Part shown: piece by piece, positions 43,478 to 51,006 of the stretch
Numbering within the stretch: position 1 is the first letter of the stretch
Layout of the letters: the number at the start of each line of letters is the position of its first letter
Assembly: GCA_045639325.1 (NCBI GenBank)
Contig: JAZUCU010000038.1
Coordinates: 89,988 to 153,987 of the forward strand
DNA from: RGIG8244 sp045639325
Lineage (GTDB): Bacteria; Verrucomicrobiota; Lentisphaeria; Victivallales; UBA1829
DNA length: 64,000 nucleotides
Direction: 5' to 3'
Notes under the pieces: model-generated
Seen by the model: only the letters and a program-made list of their open reading frames with translations
What the model was told of the DNA's origin: nothing
The model's database searches: none
Program-made: the position numbers and the translations under genes

Positions 43478-44145
43478 GAAAACATTCCTTTACTTTGATT
43501 GAATTGTTAGTTGTCATTGCGCTTGCCGCGCTTTTGATGGGGATCGGTTTGCCCGCATTATCCAATCTGACCAGCGGACGTCTGCCGGAGCAGGGGGCAA
43601 GTCAGGTCGCCGCATTGCTGGAGCTTGCCCGTGTAACTGCTGTCTCTGATAATCAGTATGTTGCATTGGTATTTCCGGTTGCCGGGGAAGAAATGTCCGG
43701 TGTGAAAAACGTCGATTTCTGCAACTCCGTCTGCCGTATGGCGATCGTTTATAAAAATGACAGTGATAAATATGAATTCGTAAAATGGGCATCGGACAGC
43801 AAATGGGAACATTTTCCGGACGGTGTGCTTTTGAATGGCGGAGCAACGGATTTTGTGGTACAGGGCGCAACGGCGCTGGATGGTATTTTCAAAGTCTCAG
43901 GAGTCAAAGGGGTCGATGGTTCCAGTGATGTTGCCCGCTGTGTGATCTTCAAGCCGAACGGGCAGTTGGTGATGCCGTCGGGCAGTGAAATGAAAAACAT
44001 GGTGATTCGCCTTGTTGAGGGGGTAAGACTTCCGGACGGGAATATTCAATTGAAGAAAGACAGTGATGGTAAAGTTATTTATACCAGTTTGATAATAAAT
44101 CCTTTGACGGGCCGGAGCGAAATCAAAACATCGGATCCCGAATGA
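43474..44145 (+). CDS. Minor pseudopilin (GspH/FimT-like)
   Basis: This 223-residue protein has the leader MRKHS, then FTLIELLVVIALAALLMG with Glu at +5, and ASQVAALLELARVTAVSDNQYVALVF, the H-type pattern of a helix followed by a strand. -1 is Ser. The start overlaps the previous stop by 4 bases (ATGA). Completes an H/I/J/K-like tip set in one operon; no GspE, F, D or prepilin peptidase gene is in the window. Confidence 0.82.
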   Translation: MRKHSFTLIELLVVIALAALLMGIGLPALSNLTSGRLPEQGASQVAALLELARVTAVSDNQYVALVFPVAGEEMSGVKNVDFCNSVCRMAIVYKNDSDKYEFVKWASDSKWEHFPDGVLLNGGATDFVVQGATALDGIFKVSGVKGVDGSSDVARCVIFKPNGQLVMPSGSEMKNMVIRLVEGVRLPDGNIQLKKDSDGKVIYTSLIINPLTGRSEIKTSDPE

Positions 44146-44172
44146 TAAAAAAATAGATTGGAGAATGTTGAA

Positions 44173-46629
44173 GTGATACGTTTTCAGTGTCCCGAATGCG
44201 GCGGAATCGTTGCAATCGAAAGTGGTGATATGGGAACAATGGTCGAATGTGGTCATTGTTCCAAAATTGTTAAATCGCCGGCAGACCGGGTAAGCCCCGG
44301 GGCGGTGATTGGAGACTTTATTATCCGTCGAGAGATCGGGCGTGGCGGTATGGGTATTGTTTACGAAGCCTATCAGATCAGTCTGGACCGTCCGGCGGCA
44401 TTGAAAGTATTGTCCGAAGCCTATGCAAACAATTCGGAATTCGTGGTTGGATTCATCAAGGAAGCCCGTGCTGCGGCGAAATTGAATCATCCGCATGTGG
44501 TTCAGGCGTATGCAGTTGGTGAGGATGCCGGGATATTTTATCTTGCGATGGAGTTCATTGATGGCGAGACGATGAAGGGTGTACTGAAGTCGAAGCGCAT
44601 TATCGACCCCTTACAGGCGATCAATATTATCCAGCAGATTGCAGAGGCTTTGAGTTATGCCTGGACAGAGCAGAAATTGATTCATCGTGACATCAAACCG
44701 GATAACATCATGCTGACCAAATCCGGCAGAGCAAAACTGGCTGACCTGGGGTTGGCTCGTGTTGCGGGGGATGTGGATGATGCGGATAAAGATGAAGTCA
44801 TGGGGACACCCCAGTACATTTGCCCGGAACATCTGACCGGTGCACCGATGGACGTCCGCAGTGATATTTACAGTTTGGGGGCTACGTTCTATCATTTTGT
44901 GACCGGGCGTTTCCCGTTTGAAGGGACTTCTGCAGCCGAGATTGCCCAGAAACATATTACATGTCAGCTGACTCCGGCGATGAATGTGAATAAGGATGTG
45001 CCTCAATGCGTTTCCATGATCATTGACAAGATGATGGAAAAGGATCCGTTGATGCGTTATCCGGATGCGGATTCTCTGGTGGATGACCTGCGAGCAGCCC
45101 GTAAGATGGTGGAAGCCGGCTGCACAATGACCCGTGTTACGTCGTTATTGCGTTCAAAAGATTCGAGTTCCACTTCGGCGCGTCTGTTTTCTGCGGAAGC
45201 GGATGATATCCGTCCTTCCGGCTTGCGCAAGTTGTTTATGGGGAAAGCGAAATATGCTGTGATTGGAGCAGCGGTCGTTCTGCTTGGTGGTATCGGAGCC
45301 GTGTTTGCGCTGAAAGGCGGAAAATCTGCGGAACCGGTGAAAGAAACTGAAACCGTTGCAAAGAGTGAAGTTGCAGAAAAGCCGGAAGTCAAGCAGGAAT
45401 CTGCACTTGTCAAGAGTCTGCAAGCGGAACTTGCGTATGCGAATGACAGTAAAAACAAACCGGAAGACATTGTAAAACGTGCGGAAGCATTTGTTGCGAC
45501 GTTATCACCTGACAAATTCGGCGAAGAGGAAAAGAAACTTGCCGATGAATTGAAAACGGCAGTATTGAAAGCAAAAGCCCGTATTTTGACCCCGGAACAG
45601 AAAGCCGCATTGGAAAAGAAGAAAGCGGAAGCTGCGAAAAAGGCAAAAGCTGCAGCGGAAGCCAAGAAGAAAGCAGATGCTGCCAGAGCCGCAGCGGAAG
45701 CCAAGAAAAAAGCGGAAGCTGCGAAAAAAGCAAAAATCGCAGCGGAAGCCAAAAAGAAAGCAGATGCAGCAAAGAAAGCCGCTGCCGCTAAGGCAAATGA
45801 ACATAAGAATGTGGAAAATCAAATCAAGCGTGAACTTACGGCATTGTATCCGCGTGTGTATGCTACGACATCGAAACGGATTGTTGTAACATCTGAAAAA
45901 GATAAGGATAAGTACGCCAGCGAATTTGCGAATGCGGTCAAATTGTTTGAAGATTGGCAGAAGAAGTGGAATAAACAGGCGGAAAGCAAGCCGCATCTGA
46001 AGGGCGTGATTACTGCTCAGATTAACAGTACCCCTGTGAAGCAGACGATTGCCATGTTGAAAACATGTCAGTTGATTCATGAGATGGCCTACAATGGTGG
46101 CGATAAGATGAAAGGTGTTTATCTTGGCCGGGTTCAGATCGTTTCGACGAACTGGCAGGGAATTGATTATAAAGAGGATAATGTGGAATCCCGTCTGAAA
46201 ATTTCCAAATTGAATGCGGCGGTCAAATTGCGTCTGATTATGCAAAGTGCCATGAGATTGCGTAAGAATACAGTTGCATTGAATGGTATTCCGCTTTTAG
46301 CATATTATCATATTCTTGCAGGTGATGCGGAAATTGCTGTCCGGATGAATCTTTCCCAGGCGCAGAAACAGAAATTGGCCACGTATTTCAAAGATTGGAA
46401 ATTGCCAGCTAAGGAAAGTCAGCTTCTGTTGAAAAAGCCTGCTCCGCCCAAAAAGAAAGCAGCTCCGGCTAAGAAAGCACCGGCAAAGCCTGCAGCCAAT
46501 AAAAATGCTGCAGCCAAGAAAGGGGATGGGAAAGAAGTCAAGATTACTGTCCCGGGCGCATCTACCACATTGAAGAATGGTTCCGATAAGAAGAAAACTT
46601 CAACCAAGACCACAAACAAGAAGAAGTAA
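44173..46629 (+). CDS. Receptor-like Ser/Thr kinase with zinc ribbon and TolA-like outer region
   Basis: This 818-residue protein starts with a zinc ribbon (CPECGG, CGHC; residues about 5-33). A kinase domain follows at about 42-300: IGRGGMGIVYEA, AALKVL, HRDIKPDNIML, DLGLAR, CPEHLTG in place of APE, DIYSLGATFYHFV. A transmembrane helix at about 360-378 is followed by an Ala/Lys/Glu-rich helix of 60 residues like TolA, a 200-residue domain (about 545-745) shared with the next gene, and a Lys/Pro/Ala-rich tail. The GTG start has TTGGAG 9 bases upstream; a TTG at 44158 is an alternative. It is in the pseudopilin operon, so it may sense its assembly. Confidence 0.85.
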   Translation: MIRFQCPECGGIVAIESGDMGTMVECGHCSKIVKSPADRVSPGAVIGDFIIRREIGRGGMGIVYEAYQISLDRPAALKVLSEAYANNSEFVVGFIKEARAAAKLNHPHVVQAYAVGEDAGIFYLAMEFIDGETMKGVLKSKRIIDPLQAINIIQQIAEALSYAWTEQKLIHRDIKPDNIMLTKSGRAKLADLGLARVAGDVDDADKDEVMGTPQYICPEHLTGAPMDVRSDIYSLGATFYHFVTGRFPFEGTSAAEIAQKHITCQLTPAMNVNKDVPQCVSMIIDKMMEKDPLMRYPDADSLVDDLRAARKMVEAGCTMTRVTSLLRSKDSSSTSARLFSAEADDIRPSGLRKLFMGKAKYAVIGAAVVLLGGIGAVFALKGGKSAEPVKETETVAKSEVAEKPEVKQESALVKSLQAELAYANDSKNKPEDIVKRAEAFVATLSPDKFGEEEKKLADELKTAVLKAKARILTPEQKAALEKKKAEAAKKAKAAAEAKKKADAARAAAEAKKKAEAAKKAKIAAEAKKKADAAKKAAAAKANEHKNVENQIKRELTALYPRVYATTSKRIVVTSEKDKDKYASEFANAVKLFEDWQKKWNKQAESKPHLKGVITAQINSTPVKQTIAMLKTCQLIHEMAYNGGDKMKGVYLGRVQIVSTNWQGIDYKEDNVESRLKISKLNAAVKLRLIMQSAMRLRKNTVALNGIPLLAYYHILAGDAEIAVRMNLSQAQKQKLATYFKDWKLPAKESQLLLKKPAPPKKKAAPAKKAPAKPAANKNAAAKKGDGKEVKITVPGASTTLKNGSDKKKTSTKTTNKKK

Positions 46630-46659
46630 GAGAAGCCGGAGTGATCGGAGCTGTTGGAT

Positions 46660-47901
46660 ATGTCACGTATAACAGAGCTTAATCGTGCGGAGTCATTACC
46701 GGTTGGCCGATGTGTTTTCCCGGTTCGGAATGGATTTCTCCTGCTTTGGCTGATGCTTGCAGTTTTGCTGTGTGTTGATCTTTCTGCATCGGAAAGCGGG
46801 AACGGGTCTGTATTGACGCGGCAGCTCAAGAGTGAACTTGCGTACTTGAAAACGCAGACGGTTCTGACAACGGATGTTGTCAACCGCTATCGGAATCTTT
46901 ATTTGGAAATGCCTGCCCAATTGACGTCGGAAGAACGGGATGCATTGGATCAGTATCTGCAGGAATATTCCCGTCTCCGCAAGGCTGCTGAACTTGCAAA
47001 AGCGGAAAAGACATTTGCGCGTTATGAGCAGCTGGAAGCGGAACGTCAACGTACCATTGCGGAAGAACGGGCGCGTCAGATACGTTTTCAGAAAGCGCCA
47101 GTTCCTGAGACGAAGAAAAATATCGAGGCCGCCGCCGCCAAAGCCGCCGCCACCAAAGCCCAAGCGGAAGCCCGAAAAAAAGCTGTCGCCGAGGCAAATG
47201 AGCGTAGGAATGTGAAAATACAAATCAAACGTGAATTTGCGGCCTTGTATCCGCGTGCATATGCTTTGACATCGAAACGTATTCTTGTTACCTCTGCGAA
47301 AGAAAAAGACAAGTACGCCAGTGAATTTGCGAATGCAGTCAAACTGTTTGATAATTGGCAGAAGAAGTGGGTGGATCAGGCAAAACGTAAACCCCATCTT
47401 GCCGGAATAATTTCTGCACAGACCAATACTGACGCTGTAAAGCAGACCATTGTCCTGTTGAAAGAGTGTCAGGCGATTCACGAACTTGCATACAAGGGTG
47501 GAACGAAGATGAAGGGGGCCAGACTTGACCGTTACCGCATTGTTTCAACCACCTGGCAGGGAATTGAGTATGCGGATGCCGGCAATCATTACCAGTCCCG
47601 TCTGAAAGCCGCCAATTTGAATTCGGCGGTTAAAATGCGTTTGATTGCGCATAGTGCAAGAAGATTGAAGAAGAATACGCAAGCCTTGAATGGCATACCG
47701 CTTCTTGCGTATTATCACATGCTGACCGGTAATGCCGATATTGTTGTCCGCATGAATCATCTGACGGATGTGCAGAAACAGGATCTTATTGCTTATTTCA
47801 AAAATTGGGATCTGCCTGAGAAGGAGATTCAGATTTTAAGGAAGCCTGTGCAGAAAAAGGCGGAGCCCGACGGTAATGATGTGGAAGTGGAACGTTTTTG
47901 A
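46660..47901 (+). CDS. Membrane-anchored paralogue of the kinase's outer domain
   Basis: This 413-residue protein has one N-terminal transmembrane helix (FLLLWLMLAVLLCVDLSA), a coiled, charged stretch (residues about 60-175) and then a C-terminal domain closely similar to that of the upstream kinase: KREFAALYPRAYALTSKRI, SAKEKDKYASEFANAVKLF, and YKGGTKMKGARL correspond one to one. No kinase domain. It starts 30 bases after the kinase stop with GGAG 9 bases before the ATG at 46660. The shared domain suggests pairing of the two outside the membrane, or a duplication with loss of the kinase part (inference). Confidence 0.75.
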   Translation: MSRITELNRAESLPVGRCVFPVRNGFLLLWLMLAVLLCVDLSASESGNGSVLTRQLKSELAYLKTQTVLTTDVVNRYRNLYLEMPAQLTSEERDALDQYLQEYSRLRKAAELAKAEKTFARYEQLEAERQRTIAEERARQIRFQKAPVPETKKNIEAAAAKAAATKAQAEARKKAVAEANERRNVKIQIKREFAALYPRAYALTSKRILVTSAKEKDKYASEFANAVKLFDNWQKKWVDQAKRKPHLAGIISAQTNTDAVKQTIVLLKECQAIHELAYKGGTKMKGARLDRYRIVSTTWQGIEYADAGNHYQSRLKAANLNSAVKMRLIAHSARRLKKNTQALNGIPLLAYYHMLTGNADIVVRMNHLTDVQKQDLIAYFKNWDLPEKEIQILRKPVQKKAEPDGNDVEVERF

Positions 47902-47913
47902 GGTTTGATTTTT

Positions 47914-49104
47914 ATGCTTTCTGAATTCTCTCATTTTATTGCTGACATTGAAAAAGACGTGCGTGCCGTTTCTGATTTTATCTATCAGAATCCGGAAATT
48001 GCCTTGCAGGAATACAAAGCCCATGAGACGCTGACCGGTTTTTTTCATACTTTGGGATATACGGTCAAATCTCCGCTGATTGAAAAGCTGTCCACATCTT
48101 TTCTGGCTGAAGCCCGTTTCGGCACCGGAAAGGGCCTGAATTTCGCGTTTTTTGCAGAATACGATGCGTTACCGGGGATGGGGCATGCATGCGGTCATAA
48201 CCTGATTGCAGCGTCCGGAATCGCGGCATTTCATTCCGCCGTACAATACATGAAAACACATCACCCCGAATTTAACGGACGTATTCTCCTGATCGGTTCC
48301 CCTGCAGAGGAAGGATACAGCGGTAAAGTCGATCTGGAGAAGCATGGTGTGTTCGACGATATCAACGCTTCTGTAATCAGCCATCCATACGATCGGACAT
48401 CCATGGATGACGGCGCATTATCGGTCTCCCGTTACCGCATTTATTTTCACGGCAGGGCATCCCACGCCGGATTGGCTCCGGAGAAAGGAATCAATGCCTT
48501 GACATCTATGGTTGAACTTTTCCACAATCTGGAAAAATGGCGTCAGACGCTGCCGGAATCGGCGCGGGTGCATGGAATCATCACCCACGGAGGCGATGCA
48601 GCGAATATCGTCCCGGCGGAAACGTCTGCATATCTCTATTTGCGTGCGCCGGAACTTGCCATGACTCATGAGATGTTTGATTATTTGAAACAGCTTATCC
48701 GTGCGGCGGCAGATGTGACCGGCTGTACGTACGATATTGAACAGGAAGGCAACGCCACCGCGCCATGTCTGGTGAACCGTCCGCTGAATGAAGCCTATCG
48801 CGAACTGATGACATCCCTCGGAGAAGAGGTTCGTTTTGCCAATGGCGATGAAGGGCGAATTTCCACCGACTTCGGGAATGTTTCCCAGCGTATGCCGGGT
48901 GTAAATGTTCACTTTGGAATTTGTGAGAACGGGGTGGATGCTCCGCTGCATACGGAAGCCTTGAAACAGGCAGCCAAAACCGATTATGCCTTTACTCAGG
49001 CGATGAAGTGTGCCGCTGCAATGGCGGCGATGGCTGTCCGTTATCTGACCGAGCCGGATTTCCGTGCTGCGGTGGATGAAGATTTTCAGCGGAAGAAAAA
49101 TTGA
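47914..49104 (+). CDS. M20 family amidohydrolase (AbgB/IAA-amide hydrolase-like)
   Basis: This 396-residue metal-dependent hydrolase has the M20D patterns FFAEYDALPGMGHACGHN near residue 70-88, GSPAEEGYSGK near 130, and the dimerisation domain (residues about 170-290) with HGRASHAGLAPEKGINAL. Such enzymes cleave N-acyl amino acids or small peptides. Start at 47914 has GAGG 10 bases upstream. It is the last gene of the pseudopilin/kinase operon; a functional link is unclear. Its 3' end is repeated downstream of the next gene. Confidence 0.88.
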   Translation: MLSEFSHFIADIEKDVRAVSDFIYQNPEIALQEYKAHETLTGFFHTLGYTVKSPLIEKLSTSFLAEARFGTGKGLNFAFFAEYDALPGMGHACGHNLIAASGIAAFHSAVQYMKTHHPEFNGRILLIGSPAEEGYSGKVDLEKHGVFDDINASVISHPYDRTSMDDGALSVSRYRIYFHGRASHAGLAPEKGINALTSMVELFHNLEKWRQTLPESARVHGIITHGGDAANIVPAETSAYLYLRAPELAMTHEMFDYLKQLIRAAADVTGCTYDIEQEGNATAPCLVNRPLNEAYRELMTSLGEEVRFANGDEGRISTDFGNVSQRMPGVNVHFGICENGVDAPLHTEALKQAAKTDYAFTQAMKCAAAMAAMAVRYLTEPDFRAAVDEDFQRKKN

Positions 49105-49115
49105 TTTATAAAAAT
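49030..49115 (+). repeat. Left copy of an 86-bp direct repeat (M20 gene 3' end)
   Basis: Last 25 codons of the M20 gene plus 11 bases. It matches 50838-50923 at 79 of 86 positions; the last 49 bases (49067-49115) are identical. Confidence 0.9.
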
Positions 49116-49188
49116 CAACCCGTATTCTGTCTACCGGATGCCCATTCGGGATGAAGTTTACTTTTTTTAACTTTATAAAATAAAACAA

Positions 49189-49217
49189 TTGAAAAAGTTG
49201 TCAATACAGTGTATATT
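49189..49217 (+). promoter_or_regulatory. Promoter of the AAA-ATPase gene
   Basis: TTGAAA (49189-49194), a 17-base spacer and TATATT (49212-49217) lie 22 bases before the ATG at 49240, so the gene has its own promoter. Confidence 0.6.
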
Positions 49218-49239
49218 ATGGTATCAGGAGTATAAAATA

Positions 49240-50787
49240 ATGAAAGATCTTACCAGCTACGTTTACAATTTTGAAGATCTGATACAGGGAAATTTCCTGT
49301 ATGTGGATAAGACTGAATATATTTGGCAGCTGATTCGTCCGAGCAGTGCCGGATATTTTCTGTCCCGTCCGCGTCGCTTTGGTAAATCTCTCGCGATCTC
49401 CACTCTGAAAGCAGTTTTTGAAGGAAAAAAAGAGCTTTTCAACGGTCTTGCCATTTATGATAAGCCGTATGACTGGAAGCCGTATCCGGTGATTCATTTG
49501 GATTTGAATGGATTTGATTTCAGTTCTCTTACTGCTGTGAAAAACAGCTTAATTCGCTTGATGAAGGAAACGGCTGCATATCATAATGTGACGTTAACGG
49601 AAACTTCTCCCGACAACATGTTCAGAGAAATAATCGGCAAACTTTCACAGCAGCAGAATGTGGTTATTCTTCTTGATGAATACGACAAACCCATTCTCAA
49701 TAATATCGGGAAAGCAGAATCTTCTGATGTCTTAACTTGCATGAAATCTTTTTATTCCGTTATAAAAGCATTTGAAAGCAAGTTACGTTTTGCATTCATT
49801 ACGGGTGTCAGCAAATTCTGCCATGTCTCGCTGTTTTCTGATTTGAACAATTTGACCGATATTTCAATGGATGCCCGGTATGCCACCATGTTCGGCTATA
49901 CACAGGAGGAATTGGACGCGAATTTCGGCGATCGGATTTCTACTCTTGCCGGAGTGCAGGATATTGTTGATTACAAGACCAGAATAAAAGATTGGTACAA
50001 TGGTTACCGTTTTCATAAAAATGCGCAAACGGTTTATAATCCAGTATCCCTGGCGTACTTTTTTGAAAATGGCGGGGAATTTAATAACTACTGGTTTTCC
50101 ACCGGTACTCCAACGTTTTTGTTGGAACTTATCAGAAAACAAAAATTTGATTTGGAAAAAGCTTTAGGTGCCCCGGTTTCCGCTTTTGCATTCAGTGCTT
50201 ATGAAATAGACAATCTCAATCCGCTGACTCTTCTTTTACAAACCGGATATCTGACCATTGATAAAGCTGTGGAGCGTTACGGTGATACTACATATCAGCT
50301 TCGTTTCCCGAATCTGGAAGTTAAAGGCTCTTTCGATGTATATCTTGCCGGTTATTGCAGCGGACTTCATGTGAATCAGATTAAGGATTCTGTTTACATT
50401 CTTGCCGACAAGGTTTCAGAAGGGGATGTGGACGAATTTCTTGAGACGATGAAAGTGTTTTTTGCCAAAGTACCATACGATATTCATTTGAAGGATGAAA
50501 ATAACTTTCAAATGCTGTTTTATCTTGTTTTTATGCTGTTGGGAATCAGTATTATTGCAGAATCGAAAACCAATAATGGCAGGATTGATGCAGTGGCTGC
50601 AAATGAGGACTTTGTGTTTGTCTTTGAGTTTAAATTGAATAAAAGCGATCGTATTGCTCTGCAGCAAATCAAAGATCGGGATTATTATCGCCGGTATATG
50701 AATTCCGGTAAAAAGATTTTTCTCATTGGAGTGAATTTTGACAAGGACTCCGGACAAATAGACAGCTGGAATTACGAGATTGCTTGA
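49240..50787 (+). CDS. AAA-ATPase-like protein with PD-(D/E)XK nuclease domain (DUF1703 type)
   Basis: This 515-residue protein has an N-terminal AAA-ATPase-like domain: VDKTEYIWQL, a P-loop variant in RPRRFGKSLAIS near residue 46, Walker B VVILLDEYDKP near 140. The C-terminus carries a PD-(D/E)XK nuclease-like motif (RIDAVAANEDFVFVFEFKLNK, near 450-470). The family is multi-copy in gut anaerobes and its role is not known. It has its own promoter and AGGAG before ATG 49240. It is flanked by a duplicated piece of the M20 gene, suggesting acquisition by recombination. Confidence 0.88.
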   Translation: MKDLTSYVYNFEDLIQGNFLYVDKTEYIWQLIRPSSAGYFLSRPRRFGKSLAISTLKAVFEGKKELFNGLAIYDKPYDWKPYPVIHLDLNGFDFSSLTAVKNSLIRLMKETAAYHNVTLTETSPDNMFREIIGKLSQQQNVVILLDEYDKPILNNIGKAESSDVLTCMKSFYSVIKAFESKLRFAFITGVSKFCHVSLFSDLNNLTDISMDARYATMFGYTQEELDANFGDRISTLAGVQDIVDYKTRIKDWYNGYRFHKNAQTVYNPVSLAYFFENGGEFNNYWFSTGTPTFLLELIRKQKFDLEKALGAPVSAFAFSAYEIDNLNPLTLLLQTGYLTIDKAVERYGDTTYQLRFPNLEVKGSFDVYLAGYCSGLHVNQIKDSVYILADKVSEGDVDEFLETMKVFFAKVPYDIHLKDENNFQMLFYLVFMLLGISIIAESKTNNGRIDAVAANEDFVFVFEFKLNKSDRIALQQIKDRDYYRRYMNSGKKIFLIGVNFDKDSGQIDSWNYEIA

Positions 50788-50825
50788 TGAGCCATCACGG
50801 GATTTTTTAATTCCAAGGATATGTT

Positions 50826-50845
50826 ATTGCCATCACGATGGCAAT
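50826..50845. repeat. Perfect 8-bp hairpin at the edge of the duplicated segment
   Basis: ATTGCCAT-CACG-ATGGCAAT. A related but imperfect version occurs at 63966-63985, in a shared stretch of about 45 bases. Confidence 0.6.
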
Positions 50846-50912
50846 CCGTTATCTGACGGACTCGGACTTCCGTACTGCGGTGGATGAAGATTTTCAGCGG
50901 AAGAAAAATTGA
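50838..50912 (+). pseudogene. Remnant of an M20 amidohydrolase 3' end
   Basis: It reads MAIRYLTDSDFRTAVDEDF then QRKKN and a stop, against MAVRYLTEPDFRAAVDEDF-QRKKN in the intact gene at 47914-49104. Seven substitutions and the lack of any upstream M20 sequence show it is a remnant, not a gene. Confidence 0.85.
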
Positions 50913-50923
50913 TTTATAAAAAT
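50838..50923 (+). repeat. Right copy of the 86-bp direct repeat
   Basis: Copy of 49030-49115 at an offset of exactly 1808 bases, 79 of 86 identical. Together they bracket the AAA-ATPase gene. Confidence 0.9.
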
Positions 50924-50952
50924 AAAAAACTTTATCCGAATACAAGATTGCA

Positions 50953-51006
50953 GCGCAGGGCAGAAGACTTTTTGCAAAAAGTTTTCTGCCCCGCGTATCG
51001 TTTTTT
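50953..51006 (+). terminator. Long hairpin with T-run after the AAA-ATPase gene
   Basis: GGGCAGAA-G-ACTTTTT / AAAAAGT-T-TTCTGCCC pairs without a real loop (TTTTTGCAAAAA centre), extending to about 20 pairs with one A-C mismatch. A run of six T begins 5 bases later (51001). It probably ends plus transcription from 49217 and may also stop the convergent gene at 51005. Confidence 0.65.
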
